Positions 17,341-26,214 of a stretch of 64,000 bases of DNA are shown in pieces (position 1 is the stretch's first letter; each line of letters starts with the position of its first letter). This stretch comes from Flavobacteriaceae bacterium PS02338 (lineage in GTDB: Bacteria; Bacteroidota; Bacteroidia; Sphingobacteriales; Sphingobacteriaceae). The notes below the pieces were generated by a model. It searched no databases, was not told where the DNA came from, and worked only from the letters and a program-made list of their open reading frames with translations. The stretch is taken from contig JASCOD010000005.1 of the NCBI GenBank assembly GCA_029959615.1, forward strand, positions 248,001 through 312,000, written 5' to 3'. Both the position numbers and the translations under genes were made by a program.

Positions 17341-19698
17341 ATGAAAAGATTATTTTTATCAATCTTGGGGCTAATTGCTTGCCTAAATGTATTGGCGCAA
17401 GACCCTATGACAGATCAGTTTCGCTATTATCAAAAGGCTAAGCCAAGCAGCAATCTTTTTGTACACTTTGATAAAAACGTATACTCCAGCAACGAAACTG
17501 TTTGGTTTAGCGGTTATCTTATCAATACGCAAAATATTCGAAATCATCGTTTAATGTCAGTATCACTGATTAACGAAAATAACAAGATCATCTTAGAAGA
17601 CCGATTTATTATGCAAGATGGGTTTTCTTTCGGAAATATTGTATTACCAGATTCAATTCAGCCCGGTGACTATCGATTATTGGCCATTACAGATTACACC
17701 ATCAACAAAATCCCTGAAGTAAGCTTCACTCAACCTATCACCATCAAATCCATATTGGAGCCCCCATTTAAAGCCAGTATGAAGGTTTTATCTAACGACA
17801 CAAAAGGTACTAAGCTACTAGTTTCCGCAACAACTGCAGATAATCGCTTTTTAGCCAAACCTGTAGATATTGCTTTCAAATACGGAAAAGTTAAAAACAT
17901 GATCAAGACTGATGCTTCTGGGCAAGCGATAATCAACTTAGAACAGCAGGAGGGATTAACAGACGCCAATCTATATGTGAAGCTCAATTATGAAAAAGAC
18001 AGTACTTCGCTTCACATGCCGCTACCTCAACCTAAAGGCCTTCCCTCTGTTCAATTTTATCCAGAAGGAGGCGATATTGTTAGTGGTCTAATCAATAACA
18101 TAGGATGGGAAGTTAGAGACCAACAAAAAAAGCCTATTGCTGTAAAAGCCTACGTTTTCAAAAACAATAAGGTAATAGATACGGTTACCTCAAATGCTTA
18201 TGGATTGGGGACATTCAAATTCTTTGCCGAAGATGGCGCAAAATATGATTTCAAGGTAATAGCGAACAATCTCAAAGACACCCTTTTTACACTACCAAGT
18301 GCAAAAACAAACGGAATTGTACTTAACATTACTGCTGCTGTTGTAACAGATACTTTAAAAATAAATATCAGAACCAAACAAGAGCAACAATTAGGATTAA
18401 GGATTCACAACTTCAGAAGTAGTTACCTGTTTACCAAAATAGACCTAAAAACCGGCCTGAGAACCATTAAAATACCTTTAACTGAAGTTCCAAAAGGGCT
18501 TAATACCCTAACCATTACCGACAGCGAAAATCGTCCTTTGGCTGAACGGATTTTCTTCGCTCATCATGATAGTGCCGAAAAAATAAATATTGCAACCGAC
18601 AAGACAATTTATGGCACTAGAGAGAAAATAAATCTCAAATTAAAACTTAATGACTTCGAAGACAAAGCGATAGTGTCAGTAGCTGTGGTTCAAAACGATA
18701 GAATTGATCCTATAAAGATGACAGACATAGTAAGCTATACCTTTTTAAACAACGAACTTTCTAGCTTACCAAAAAATGCGAAAGGTAGCATCTACAAAGA
18801 CAAAAAATATCTAGAACAATTGTTACTCATTAAAGGCTGGAGAAGATACAATTGGCAAGAATTAGCAAGCGTTAAACCTACCGATACGAATAAAAATTAC
18901 AGCAATCTACTCTTATTGGGAAATGTAACCAAATCAAAAAAACCTTTAAACAAACCTGTTGCTGTTGGTGCTATGGGTGACGAGAAAATAAGATTGGTGA
19001 CCACTTCTGATAACGGAGCTTTTGATTTCAATACGCCATCTCTGTACACCAATTCAGGAAAAAAAATGTACATGTTTTTAGAAAAAAACAATGACCCTTC
19101 ATATAGGTTTGCAGTAAACAATCAATTATTGGAAACAAGCAGCAAATTAGCTTTTATTCCTTCCGCGGAGGAACCTCTAATTATACCCACATTAACAGAT
19201 AACAGTGAGTTTTTTGTAAAATCTACAGAAAAAGCAATCAGGTTGAAAGAAGTAACCATCACAGATAAAGGAAGAACTAAAAGACAATTTGGCTCTAACC
19301 CTTGTGGCGATTATGTTTGTCCTTATGGTATTTTAAATTGCAGGAACCATTACGGCGACCCCAATGTAACTCAACCTATCCCTGGTAAAACCTATAAAAT
19401 AAATGGACAGAGCTCAGTTTACCAAGGCTGTAACGTAACCGATGAAAGTATCTTTTTCAAAACCGAAGGGATACATATTCACAAAGACTTTTATGTTGAC
19501 AGCTACAAAGATCCTCTAGAGCCTGCTTATTTTTCGACAATTTTTTGGAAATATGCATTAGTATTGGATAAAAACAAAGAAGCCTCTTTAGATTTTCATA
19601 CCAGTGATATCATCGGAAAATATAGAATAGTAGTTCAAGGTATCACACAAAATCAAGTGGTTTATAACGAAAGTTTTTTCGACGTAAAGAGAAAATAA
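17341..19698 (+). CDS. Secreted macroglobulin (MG2)-like domain protein
   Basis: The 785-residue product has a clear signal peptide (MKRLFLSILGLIACLNVLAQ) and then the block FVHFDKNVYSSNETVWFSGY, typical of MG2/alpha-2-macroglobulin-like domains in large Bacteroidota surface proteins. Further Ig-like beta domains follow. Near the C-terminus is a cysteine cluster, CGDYVCPYGILNCRNHYGD, with another Cys in YQGCNV. No TonB receptor barrel or protease motif was seen. The family is common in Sphingobacteriales but uncharacterised; a periplasmic or cell-surface role is inferred. It is flanked by terminators on both sides, so it is monocistronic. Confidence 0.72.
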   Translation: MKRLFLSILGLIACLNVLAQDPMTDQFRYYQKAKPSSNLFVHFDKNVYSSNETVWFSGYLINTQNIRNHRLMSVSLINENNKIILEDRFIMQDGFSFGNIVLPDSIQPGDYRLLAITDYTINKIPEVSFTQPITIKSILEPPFKASMKVLSNDTKGTKLLVSATTADNRFLAKPVDIAFKYGKVKNMIKTDASGQAIINLEQQEGLTDANLYVKLNYEKDSTSLHMPLPQPKGLPSVQFYPEGGDIVSGLINNIGWEVRDQQKKPIAVKAYVFKNNKVIDTVTSNAYGLGTFKFFAEDGAKYDFKVIANNLKDTLFTLPSAKTNGIVLNITAAVVTDTLKINIRTKQEQQLGLRIHNFRSSYLFTKIDLKTGLRTIKIPLTEVPKGLNTLTITDSENRPLAERIFFAHHDSAEKINIATDKTIYGTREKINLKLKLNDFEDKAIVSVAVVQNDRIDPIKMTDIVSYTFLNNELSSLPKNAKGSIYKDKKYLEQLLLIKGWRRYNWQELASVKPTDTNKNYSNLLLLGNVTKSKKPLNKPVAVGAMGDEKIRLVTTSDNGAFDFNTPSLYTNSGKKMYMFLEKNNDPSYRFAVNNQLLETSSKLAFIPSAEEPLIIPTLTDNSEFFVKSTEKAIRLKEVTITDKGRTKRQFGSNPCGDYVCPYGILNCRNHYGDPNVTQPIPGKTYKINGQSSVYQGCNVTDESIFFKTEGIHIHKDFYVDSYKDPLEPAYFSTIFWKYALVLDKNKEASLDFHTSDIIGKYRIVVQGITQNQVVYNESFFDVKRK

Positions 19699-19737
19699 TA
19701 TTAGTTATTTACCTGAACAACTTAGTTTCTATTAAAA

Positions 19738-19775
19738 CCAAAAAGCAGTTACATAGCAAAATGTAACTGCTTTTT
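19738..19775. terminator. Bidirectional intrinsic terminator
   Basis: Perfect 10-bp stem GCAGTTACAT/ATGTAACTGC (19745-19754, 19761-19770), A-run before and T5 after. It separates the convergent MG2-like gene and csbD-like gene. Confidence 0.9.
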
Positions 19776-19791
19776 CATAATGAATTGGTAT

Positions 19792-19977
19792 CTACAACGA
19801 TTTAATCCATTTCACTAATTCGTCTCTACCTTTACCCGTTTTTTGTTGCAATTTACCCAACAACTCTTCATCTTTCCCTTCCTCGTATTTCAAATCATCG
19901 TCCGTCAAATCTGCGTAAGCTTGCTTAACCTTCCCTTTTACTTCGTTCCAAATTCCTTTTAACTCTAACTTATCCAT
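19792..19977 (-). CDS. CsbD family stress protein
   Basis: The 61-residue hydrophilic protein opens LELKGIWNEVKGKVKQAYADL and continues with DDDLKYEEGKDEELLGKLQQ, the recognised CsbD-like pattern. Members are small abundant general-stress proteins of unknown molecular function. It stands alone between two terminators. Confidence 0.92.
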   Translation of the reverse strand: MDKLELKGIWNEVKGKVKQAYADLTDDDLKYEEGKDEELLGKLQQKTGKGRDELVKWIKSL

Positions 19978-20051
19978 AATTTATTTCTTTTTAGTTTTCA
20001 ACTGAGTTAAGAGAACAAGTGGGCATTAACTATGTTTGAAAATTTTGTCAT

Positions 20052-20088
20052 AAAAAAAGGCCAACATTACTGTTGGCCTTTTCTTTTT
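20052..20088 (-). terminator. Intrinsic terminator of acs
   Basis: Stem AAGGCCAAC (20057-20065) with GTTGGCCTT (20072-20080). The A7 run at 20052-20058 becomes a T-run on the minus strand. It lies 8 bases beyond the acs stop. Confidence 0.88.
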
Positions 20089-20096
20089 ATAACTTC

Positions 20097-21989
20097 TTAA
20101 CCTTTAGAAGCATCAATAATTTCCTCAACTACAGATGGATCTAACAATGTAGAAATATCACCTAGATTTGAAGTGTCACCTTCGGCTATTTTCCTCAAAA
20201 TCCTACGCATAATTTTACCAGACCTTGTTTTTGGCAAACCTGATACGAACAACATTTTATCAGGTTTCGCAATGGCACCAATTACCCTGGTAACGGTTTG
20301 CAAAATGTCTTTCTTAGTTAACTCTGCATCTTGATGATGATTTGGGTAAATGATAAATGCATAAATTCCTTGTCCTTTTACATCATGAGGATATCCCACT
20401 ACGGCACTCTCTACTACACCAGCATGCATATTGATGGCATTTTCTACCTCGGCAGTACCAATTCTATGCCCAGAAACGTTCAATACATCATCTACCCTAC
20501 CCGTAATTCTATAATATCCATCCTCATCTCTTAAACAGCCATCACCCGTAAAATACATTCCTGGATAAGTAGAGAAATAAGTTTGACGGCAGCGCTCGTG
20601 GTCGCCATAGGTAGTGCGTAACATACCAGGCCAAGGAAACTTGATACAAAGGTTTCCGCTTACATCATTACCCTCTATTTCTACGCCATTCTCATCTACC
20701 AACACTGGCTGTATACCTGGCAAAGGCAAGGTGGCATAGCTAGGTTTAGTTTTAGTTACCGTAGCTATTGGCGAAATCATAATACCGCCAGTTTCAGTTT
20801 GCCACCAAGTATCTACAATTGGTGCTTTTCCACCTCCTATTTTCTCATCAAACCAATGCCAAGCTTCTTCGTTAATTGGCTCGCCTACCGAACCCAAAAC
20901 TCTCAATGAGCTTAAATCTTTTCCCTTTAATGGTTCATCACCAAAACTCATTAACGATCTAATTGCCGTAGGGGCCGTGTAAAGTGTATTTACCTTGTGC
21001 TTTTCTACGATATCCCAAAAACGAGATGGTGTTGGATAGGTTGGAACGCCTTCAAAAATCAAAGTGGTAGCACCTTGAGAAAGTGGTCCATAAACAATGT
21101 ATGAGTGACCTGTAATCCAACCAATATCTGCTGTACAGAAATAAACTTCATCTGGCTGGTAATTGAATACATTGCTGAAGGTATATCCTGCATAAACCAT
21201 GTATCCCCCGCAAGTGTGTACCACACCTTTAGGCTTACCTGTAGAACCTGACGTATATAAGATGAACAATAAGTCTTCTGCATCCATCTCTTCGGCTTCG
21301 CAAACTGCGTTTACGTGCTTCACTTCATCTTCCCACCACACATCCCTGCCTTTCAACATACTTACTGGCGTTCTAACATGAGTAAGCACAATTACTTTTT
21401 CTACCGTAGGGCAACCTATTAATGCATCATCAATTACGTCTTTTAACGGAATAGGTTTTGCACCTCGATATACACCATCAGCTGTGATAACAAGCTTACA
21501 TTTGGCATCATTAATTCTATCAGCAATAGATTTGGCCGAAAAACCACCAAAAACTACAGAATGGACAGCACCAATACGAGCACAGGCTAAAACAGCAATA
21601 GCTAATTCTGGCACCATTGGCATATAAATACAAATACGATCGCCCTTTTGTGCACCGTTTCTTTTTAAAACGTTAGCAAAACGGCAAACGGCTTCGTGCA
21701 GCATCTTGTAAGTCAAGGTTACGCTGTCTTGCTCAGGATTGTTCGGTTCCCAAATAATTGCAGGCTTATCTGCATTATGTTCTAAATGTCTATCTAAACA
21801 ATTTTCTGTAATGTTAAGCTTTGCGCCTTCGAACCACTTAATCTCCGGTTCTTCAAAATTCCAAGAAAGAACTTTGTACCACGGTTTTCTCCACTGAAAA
21901 TTTTGGGCTACTTCACCCCAAAACTGCTCTGGATTTTCAATACTTTTTTTGTAGCTTTCTTCATACTGCTCAAAAGATTTGATCTGCAT
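20097..21989 (-). CDS. acs: Acetyl-CoA synthetase (AMP-forming)
   Basis: The 630-residue adenylating enzyme converts acetate, ATP and CoA to acetyl-CoA. Visible motifs are LYTSGSTGKPKGVVHT (AMP-binding P-loop), VDTWWQTETGG, YFTGDGCLRDEDGYY, GRVDDVLNVSGHR, and the C-terminal PKTRSGKIMRR holding the lysine that is regulated by acetylation in this family. The N-terminal ACS domain (SYEESYKKSIENPEQFWGEV) is present. Length is normal. It is monocistronic, with its own terminator and a long leader region upstream. Confidence 0.97.
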   Translation of the reverse strand: MQIKSFEQYEESYKKSIENPEQFWGEVAQNFQWRKPWYKVLSWNFEEPEIKWFEGAKLNITENCLDRHLEHNADKPAIIWEPNNPEQDSVTLTYKMLHEAVCRFANVLKRNGAQKGDRICIYMPMVPELAIAVLACARIGAVHSVVFGGFSAKSIADRINDAKCKLVITADGVYRGAKPIPLKDVIDDALIGCPTVEKVIVLTHVRTPVSMLKGRDVWWEDEVKHVNAVCEAEEMDAEDLLFILYTSGSTGKPKGVVHTCGGYMVYAGYTFSNVFNYQPDEVYFCTADIGWITGHSYIVYGPLSQGATTLIFEGVPTYPTPSRFWDIVEKHKVNTLYTAPTAIRSLMSFGDEPLKGKDLSSLRVLGSVGEPINEEAWHWFDEKIGGGKAPIVDTWWQTETGGIMISPIATVTKTKPSYATLPLPGIQPVLVDENGVEIEGNDVSGNLCIKFPWPGMLRTTYGDHERCRQTYFSTYPGMYFTGDGCLRDEDGYYRITGRVDDVLNVSGHRIGTAEVENAINMHAGVVESAVVGYPHDVKGQGIYAFIIYPNHHQDAELTKKDILQTVTRVIGAIAKPDKMLFVSGLPKTRSGKIMRRILRKIAEGDTSNLGDISTLLDPSVVEEIIDASKG

Positions 21990-22427
21990 AGTATATCTAT
22001 AATAGGTTTTGGATTTGTTTGATTGCTAAATTAAGTAATTAAATACTATAAAAACATCAAAATCGTCTCAATTTTACAAACAGGCTATCAACAAATGGTA
22101 CGTTTTGTTTCAATTTTACCAATTACTAGATTACCCGAAATAAAAAGCCCTTCGATTCTATCGGAGGGCTAAAGTTAGAGCTGTTAACTAGTCATATATT
22201 TTCAAGTAGTTTTCACTACTATTTAAAACCGAGTTAAAATTCAACAAATTTAATGCGAACAAAAAACAAATGAAATACTCAAAACTGGGTATTTTTTCGA
22301 AGAAATCATGCCTTAGACATGCGATATATTTTAAGCTTAGCAACTAGACACTTAAGATATTCTTCGGTGGATAAAATTATCTTAAAATAATTTTCACAAC
22401 ACCCTTGTTCCTTAGAAAAATTATTCT
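21990..22427. other. Intergenic region between acs and rpmB with a leader hairpin
   Basis: About 440 bases without a gene. The only strong structure is the hairpin AGCCCTTCGAT/ATCGGAGGGCT (22146-22156, 22160-22170) followed, on the minus strand, by a T-rich run. A transcript entering acs from beyond 22170 would meet it as a terminator-like leader element. The rest is AT-rich and featureless up to the rpmB promoter. Confidence 0.5.
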
Positions 22428-22435
22428 GATATTTG
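22405..22435 (+). promoter_or_regulatory. Probable rpmB operon promoter
   Basis: TTG at 22405-22407, 20 bases, then GATATTTG (22428-22435), one mismatch from TAnnTTTG. It is about 50 bases before the rpmB start. Confidence 0.5.
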
Positions 22436-22486
22436 CAGGCTCTTAAAAAGAATTAAGCGACGAATAACAAATAACAAAATAAAGTC

Positions 22487-22720
22487 ATGTCAAGAGTTTG
22501 TGATTTAACAGGAAAAACCGCGATGAAAGGACATAACGTTTCTCACTCGAACGTTAAAACTAAGCGCAAGTTTTATCCTAACCTACAACTTCAGAAGTTT
22601 TATATTCCTGAAGAAGATCGTTGGATAACGCTAAAAGTATCTACTTCGGCTATTAAAACCATCAATAAAATTGGTGTTTCTGAAGCGATTAATCGTTTCA
22701 TGAAAAAAGGATATTTGTAA
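22487..22720 (+). CDS. rpmB: 50S ribosomal protein L28
   Basis: The 77-residue basic protein opens MSRVCDLTGKTAMKGHNVSHS and continues RKFYPNLQLQKFYIPEE, characteristic of Bacteroidota L28. It is the first gene of a compact plus-strand block rpmB-rpmG-DUF4295 that ends in a terminator at 23.2 kb. Confidence 0.97.
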   Translation: MSRVCDLTGKTAMKGHNVSHSNVKTKRKFYPNLQLQKFYIPEEDRWITLKVSTSAIKTINKIGVSEAINRFMKKGYL

Positions 22721-22755
22721 TAAATTACCGGTCATCGGTATAAATAGATAAAGAA

Positions 22756-22938
22756 ATGGCAAAAAAAGGTAACAGAGTTCAAGTTATTTTAGAGTGCACA
22801 GAGCATAAAACAAGTGGTATGCCTGGTATGTCTAGATACATCTCTACTAAAAACCGTAAAAACACTACTGAGCGTTTAGAGTTGAAAAAATACAACCCGG
22901 TTTTAAAGAAAGTAACCGTACACAAAGAGATAAAATAG
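22756..22938 (+). CDS. rpmG: 50S ribosomal protein L33
   Basis: The 60-residue protein MAKKGNRVQVILECTEHK... with RYISTKNRKNTTERLELKKY is L33. It has a single cysteine and none of the paired CxxC sites, so it is the zinc-independent (C-minus) form. It follows rpmB by 35 bases. Confidence 0.97.
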   Translation: MAKKGNRVQVILECTEHKTSGMPGMSRYISTKNRKNTTERLELKKYNPVLKKVTVHKEIK

Positions 22939-23017
22939 TTGAATGAGTAAATGACTTGAATATTGAATAAGTTCAGTCATTCGAAATTCAGTCACTCAAT
23001 CATTAGATTTTAAAAAC

Positions 23018-23179
23018 ATGGCAAAGAAAGTAGTTGCAACCCTTAAAACAGGTACAGGTAAAGAATATTCAAAAGTGATCACAATGGTTAAGTCTCCAAA
23101 AACTGGTGCTTATTCATTCAAAGAAGCAATTGTTCACAATGATCACGTTAAAGATGCTATTGCTGGTAACAGCAAATAA
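23018..23179 (+). CDS. DUF4295 small basic protein
   Basis: A 53-residue protein opening MAKKVVATLKTGTGKEYSK and ending DHVKDAIAGNSK. It is the DUF4295 family, a Bacteroidota-specific small basic protein found constantly behind rpmG and before ftsY. The composition and position suggest a ribosome-associated role; no function is proven. Confidence 0.92.
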   Translation: MAKKVVATLKTGTGKEYSKVITMVKSPKTGAYSFKEAIVHNDHVKDAIAGNSK

Positions 23180-23201
23180 CAATATTTAAGAATAGCTTAA
23201 G

Positions 23202-23233
23202 AGCCGTTCCGTATTAACGGAAGGGCTTTTTTT
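23202..23233 (+). terminator. Intrinsic terminator of the rpmB-rpmG-DUF4295 block
   Basis: Stem AGCCGTTCCGT (23202-23212) with ACGGAAGGGCT (23217-23227), one internal mismatch, loop ATTA, and a T7 run at 23227-23233. Confidence 0.9.
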
Positions 23234-23366
23234 ATTTTATAAAACCAATCCCGAATTTGTTTCGGGAGAGTTCTCACCAGCCTTAAAGAACAAACCGAGT
23301 TTGCGAGTTCATGATTACAATTAAAAAACATTATAATAGTAATCATAATAATTAATAGATGAAATT

Positions 23367-24329
23367 ATGGGTTTATTCGATTTTTTCAAAAAGAAAGAAA
23401 CCGCCCCTGAAGCTCAGGAAGCGCTAGATAAAGGTCTAGAAAAAACCAAGGAAGGTTTTTTTAGCAAGCTGACCAAAGCTGTTGCAGGAAAATCTACCGT
23501 AGATGATGATGTACTAGATAACTTAGAAGAAGTACTGGTTACTTCTGATGTTGGTGTGACTACAACGTTAAAAATCATAGAGAGAATTCAGGAACGTGTA
23601 GCAAAAGATAAATACCTTTCTACTTCTGAATTAAATCATTTATTACGCGATGAGATCCAGTTACTATTAGCTGAGAACAATAGCAATGATTTCAGAAACT
23701 TCGAGTACGGCGACCACAAACCCTATGTAATTATGGTAGTTGGTGTAAATGGTGTTGGCAAAACCACTACCATTGGCAAACTTGCACACAAGCTTAAAAA
23801 AGAAGGCTTAAATGTTGTACTTGGCGCCGCAGATACTTTCCGTGCCGCCGCTGTTGATCAAATCAAACTCTGGGGCGAGCGAGTTGGCGTACGTGTAGTT
23901 GCACAGGCGATGGGTTCCGATCCTGCTTCGGTTGCTTTCGACACTTTACAATCTGCTGTTGCGAATAAAGAAGATGTGGTAATTATTGATACAGCAGGTC
24001 GTTTACATAATAAAGTGGGATTGATGAACGAGTTGGGTAAGATCAAAAATGTAATGCAAAAGATTGTACCTAATGCACCTCATGAAATTTTGCTGGTATT
24101 GGATGGTTCTACCGGACAAAATGCTTTTGAGCAGTGCAAGCAATTTACCGAAGCTACGGATGTAAATGCTTTAGCCATTACCAAATTAGATGGTACAGCT
24201 AAAGGTGGTGTAGTTATCGGCATTTCTGATCAATTCAAGATTCCAGTTAAATATATTGGTGTAGGAGAAAAAATGGATGATTTACAATTGTTCGATAAGA
24301 AAGAGTTTGTGAATAGTCTGTTTAAATAG
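23367..24329 (+). CDS. ftsY: Signal recognition particle receptor FtsY
   Basis: The 320-residue SRP-type GTPase has G1 GVNGVGKTTTIGKLAHKL, G2/I-box LGAADTFRAAAVDQI, G3 DTAGRLHNK, G4 TKLDGTAKGG and the C-terminal GVGEKMDDLQLF. The acidic A domain is very short (about 25 residues), as usual in Bacteroidota. It binds Ffh and delivers nascent membrane proteins to SecYEG. It is followed after 13 bases by the antitoxin-like gene. Confidence 0.97.
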   Translation: MGLFDFFKKKETAPEAQEALDKGLEKTKEGFFSKLTKAVAGKSTVDDDVLDNLEEVLVTSDVGVTTTLKIIERIQERVAKDKYLSTSELNHLLRDEIQLLLAENNSNDFRNFEYGDHKPYVIMVVGVNGVGKTTTIGKLAHKLKKEGLNVVLGAADTFRAAAVDQIKLWGERVGVRVVAQAMGSDPASVAFDTLQSAVANKEDVVIIDTAGRLHNKVGLMNELGKIKNVMQKIVPNAPHEILLVLDGSTGQNAFEQCKQFTEATDVNALAITKLDGTAKGGVVIGISDQFKIPVKYIGVGEKMDDLQLFDKKEFVNSLFK

Positions 24330-24342
24330 TTAATTTTACACT

Positions 24343-24552
24343 ATGGCAAGCATCATTATACATACTGATAATAAAAAAGACATATCTCTTTTAAAAGAAT
24401 TGGCTGAAAAAATGGGCTTATCTTCGCATATCCTAAGCAAAGAAGAAAAAGAAGATGTAAATTTTTCTGAATTAATGAAGGAGAATGACACGAAAGACAA
24501 TCTGCTAAAAGAAGACGCTTTAGCATACTATCGTGCTATAAAAAAGAAATAA
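24343..24552 (+). CDS. Putative antitoxin of a RelE-type pair
   Basis: The 69-residue charged protein (MASIIIHTDNKKDISLLKELAEK...) has a short N-terminal strand followed by helices, a pattern seen in small antitoxin-type proteins. It overlaps the following RelE-like reading frame by one base (TAATG), the classic antitoxin-toxin arrangement. It is intact although its partner is interrupted. Assignment rests mainly on the neighbour. Confidence 0.6.
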   Translation: MASIIIHTDNKKDISLLKELAEKMGLSSHILSKEEKEDVNFSELMKENDTKDNLLKEDALAYYRAIKKK

Positions 24553-24818
24553 TGGTTGTTCAATACAACAAGAAATTTCTTAAAGATCTTTCTTTACTTC
24601 CCAAAAAAGATAGAGAAAAGATTGAAAATTTTGTATTTGATGAGATCAGCCAATACAAAAACTCTGCTGAGATACACAAGCTGGAAAAACTATCAGGTTA
24701 CTAGCACTATTATAAGATTAGATTTGGGAATTACCGACTAGGGATAAAACTTGAAGAAGAAATACTCACCTTTGAAAGGGTACTTCATCGTAAAGAAATC
24801 TACAAACTGTTCCCTTAG
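24552..24818 (+). pseudogene. RelE/ParE-type toxin gene with premature stop
   Basis: Read from the ATG at 24552, the frame gives 50 residues (MVVQYNKKFLKDLSLLPKKD...KLSGY), then TAG at 24702-24704. The same frame continues HYYKIRFGNYRLGIKLEEE to FERVLHRKEIYKLFP and stops at 24818. The two parts together form a normal RelE-family toxin of 88 positions: KLxGY, YKIRFGNYRLG and VLHRKEIYKLFP are the conserved core and catalytic C-terminal blocks. A Lys codon (AAG to TAG) is the likely site of the nonsense change. The truncated product lacks the catalytic half, so the toxin should be inactive. Confidence 0.85.
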
Positions 24819-24835
24819 CTATCATTTAAAACAAA

Positions 24836-26167
24836 ATGATTACAAAAAACAAAACTACTACAAAAACGGCTCAACCAAAGATCAATGTAATTACCCTAGG
24901 TTGTTCTAAAAACACTTACGATTCTGAAGTGCTAATGGGGCAATTGAAAGGTAACAACCTTAATGTTGAGCACGAATCGAACAGATTGGGGAAAGATGAT
25001 ATTGTAGTAATTAACACCTGCGGTTTCATAGATAATGCCAAGCAAGAATCTATCGACACCATTTTACAGTACAGTCAGCTAAAGGAAGAAGGCAAAGTTG
25101 GAAAAGTAATTGTGACTGGCTGCCTTTCTGAACGTTATAAACCTGATTTAGAAGCTGAAATTACAAACGTTGATGCCTATTTCGGCACTAACGACCTTCA
25201 AAACATACTGCATTCTTTAGGTGCAAATTATAAACATGAACTTATCGGTGAACGTTTATTAACTACACCGTCGCACTTTGCCTATTTTAAAATTGCTGAA
25301 GGCTGTAATCGTCCTTGTTCTTTCTGTGCCATCCCACTAATGCGTGGAAAACACGTTTCTAGAGATATGGCCGAATTAGTAAACGAAGCTAAAATACTTG
25401 CAGCTAACGGTACTAAAGAATTGATTTTGATTGCGCAAGATTTAACTTACTACGGTTTAGACATCTATGGCAAGAGAAATTTGGATGAACTTTTACGTCG
25501 TTTATCTGATGTGAATGGTATAGAATGGATCAGATTACAATACGCCTACCCTTCTGGTTTTCCAATGGAAATTTTAGATGCAATGAATGAGCGTGAAAAT
25601 ATTTGCAAATACCTAGATATGCCATTGCAACACATTACAGATAATATGCTCAAATCAATGCGTCGCGGTATCACAAAGCAAAAAACAATTGATATTGTTA
25701 ACGAGATCAGAGCGAAAGTTCCAAACATTGCTATGCGTACCACTTTAATTTGCGGTTACCCTGGCGAAACAGAACGTGATTTCGAAGAGATGTATCAATG
25801 GGTTGCTGATACCCGTTTTGATCGTTTAGGCTGTTTCACTTATTCTCATGAAGAAAAAACGCATGCGTATGATTTGGTAGATGATGTACCAGAAGAAATC
25901 AAACAGGAACGCGTGGATGCAATTATGGAGTTACAGCAAGGAATTTCCTATGAAATCAACCAAGAAAAAGTAGGCAACACCTACAAAGTTTTGGTAGATA
26001 GAAAAGAAGGCGATTTCTTTATTGGCCGTACAGAATTTGATTCTCCAGAGGTCGATAACGAAGTTTTAATTGATGCAAATTCTGGTTATGCTGCCATCGG
26101 AAGCTTTGTAAACGTAAAAGTAGACCGAGCTGAAGATTTTGACCTGTATGGACAAATTGTAAAATAA
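24836..26167 (+). CDS. rimO: Ribosomal protein S12 methylthiotransferase RimO
   Basis: The 443-residue radical-SAM enzyme modifies an aspartate of ribosomal protein S12. The N-terminal UPF0004 domain has VITLGCSKNTYDSE, INTCGFIDNA and VTGCLSERY, the three cysteines of the auxiliary Fe-S cluster. The radical-SAM triad is CNRPCSFC. GYPGET and a C-terminal TRAM domain (VLVDRKEGDFFIGRTEFDSP) follow. CSKN in place of CQMN distinguishes RimO from MiaB. Length is normal; it follows the toxin remnant by 17 bases. Confidence 0.96.
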   Translation: MITKNKTTTKTAQPKINVITLGCSKNTYDSEVLMGQLKGNNLNVEHESNRLGKDDIVVINTCGFIDNAKQESIDTILQYSQLKEEGKVGKVIVTGCLSERYKPDLEAEITNVDAYFGTNDLQNILHSLGANYKHELIGERLLTTPSHFAYFKIAEGCNRPCSFCAIPLMRGKHVSRDMAELVNEAKILAANGTKELILIAQDLTYYGLDIYGKRNLDELLRRLSDVNGIEWIRLQYAYPSGFPMEILDAMNERENICKYLDMPLQHITDNMLKSMRRGITKQKTIDIVNEIRAKVPNIAMRTTLICGYPGETERDFEEMYQWVADTRFDRLGCFTYSHEEKTHAYDLVDDVPEEIKQERVDAIMELQQGISYEINQEKVGNTYKVLVDRKEGDFFIGRTEFDSPEVDNEVLIDANSGYAAIGSFVNVKVDRAEDFDLYGQIVK

Positions 26168-26214
26168 AAGAGTAAGCCTTTAATGTTTCTCAAATTAACT
26201 TAATTTCGTAAAAC

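Noticed and set aside
24556..24741. 61-residue frame overlapping the toxin
   Set aside because: A different frame from the conserved RelE-type sequence, which is readable on both sides of the TAG.
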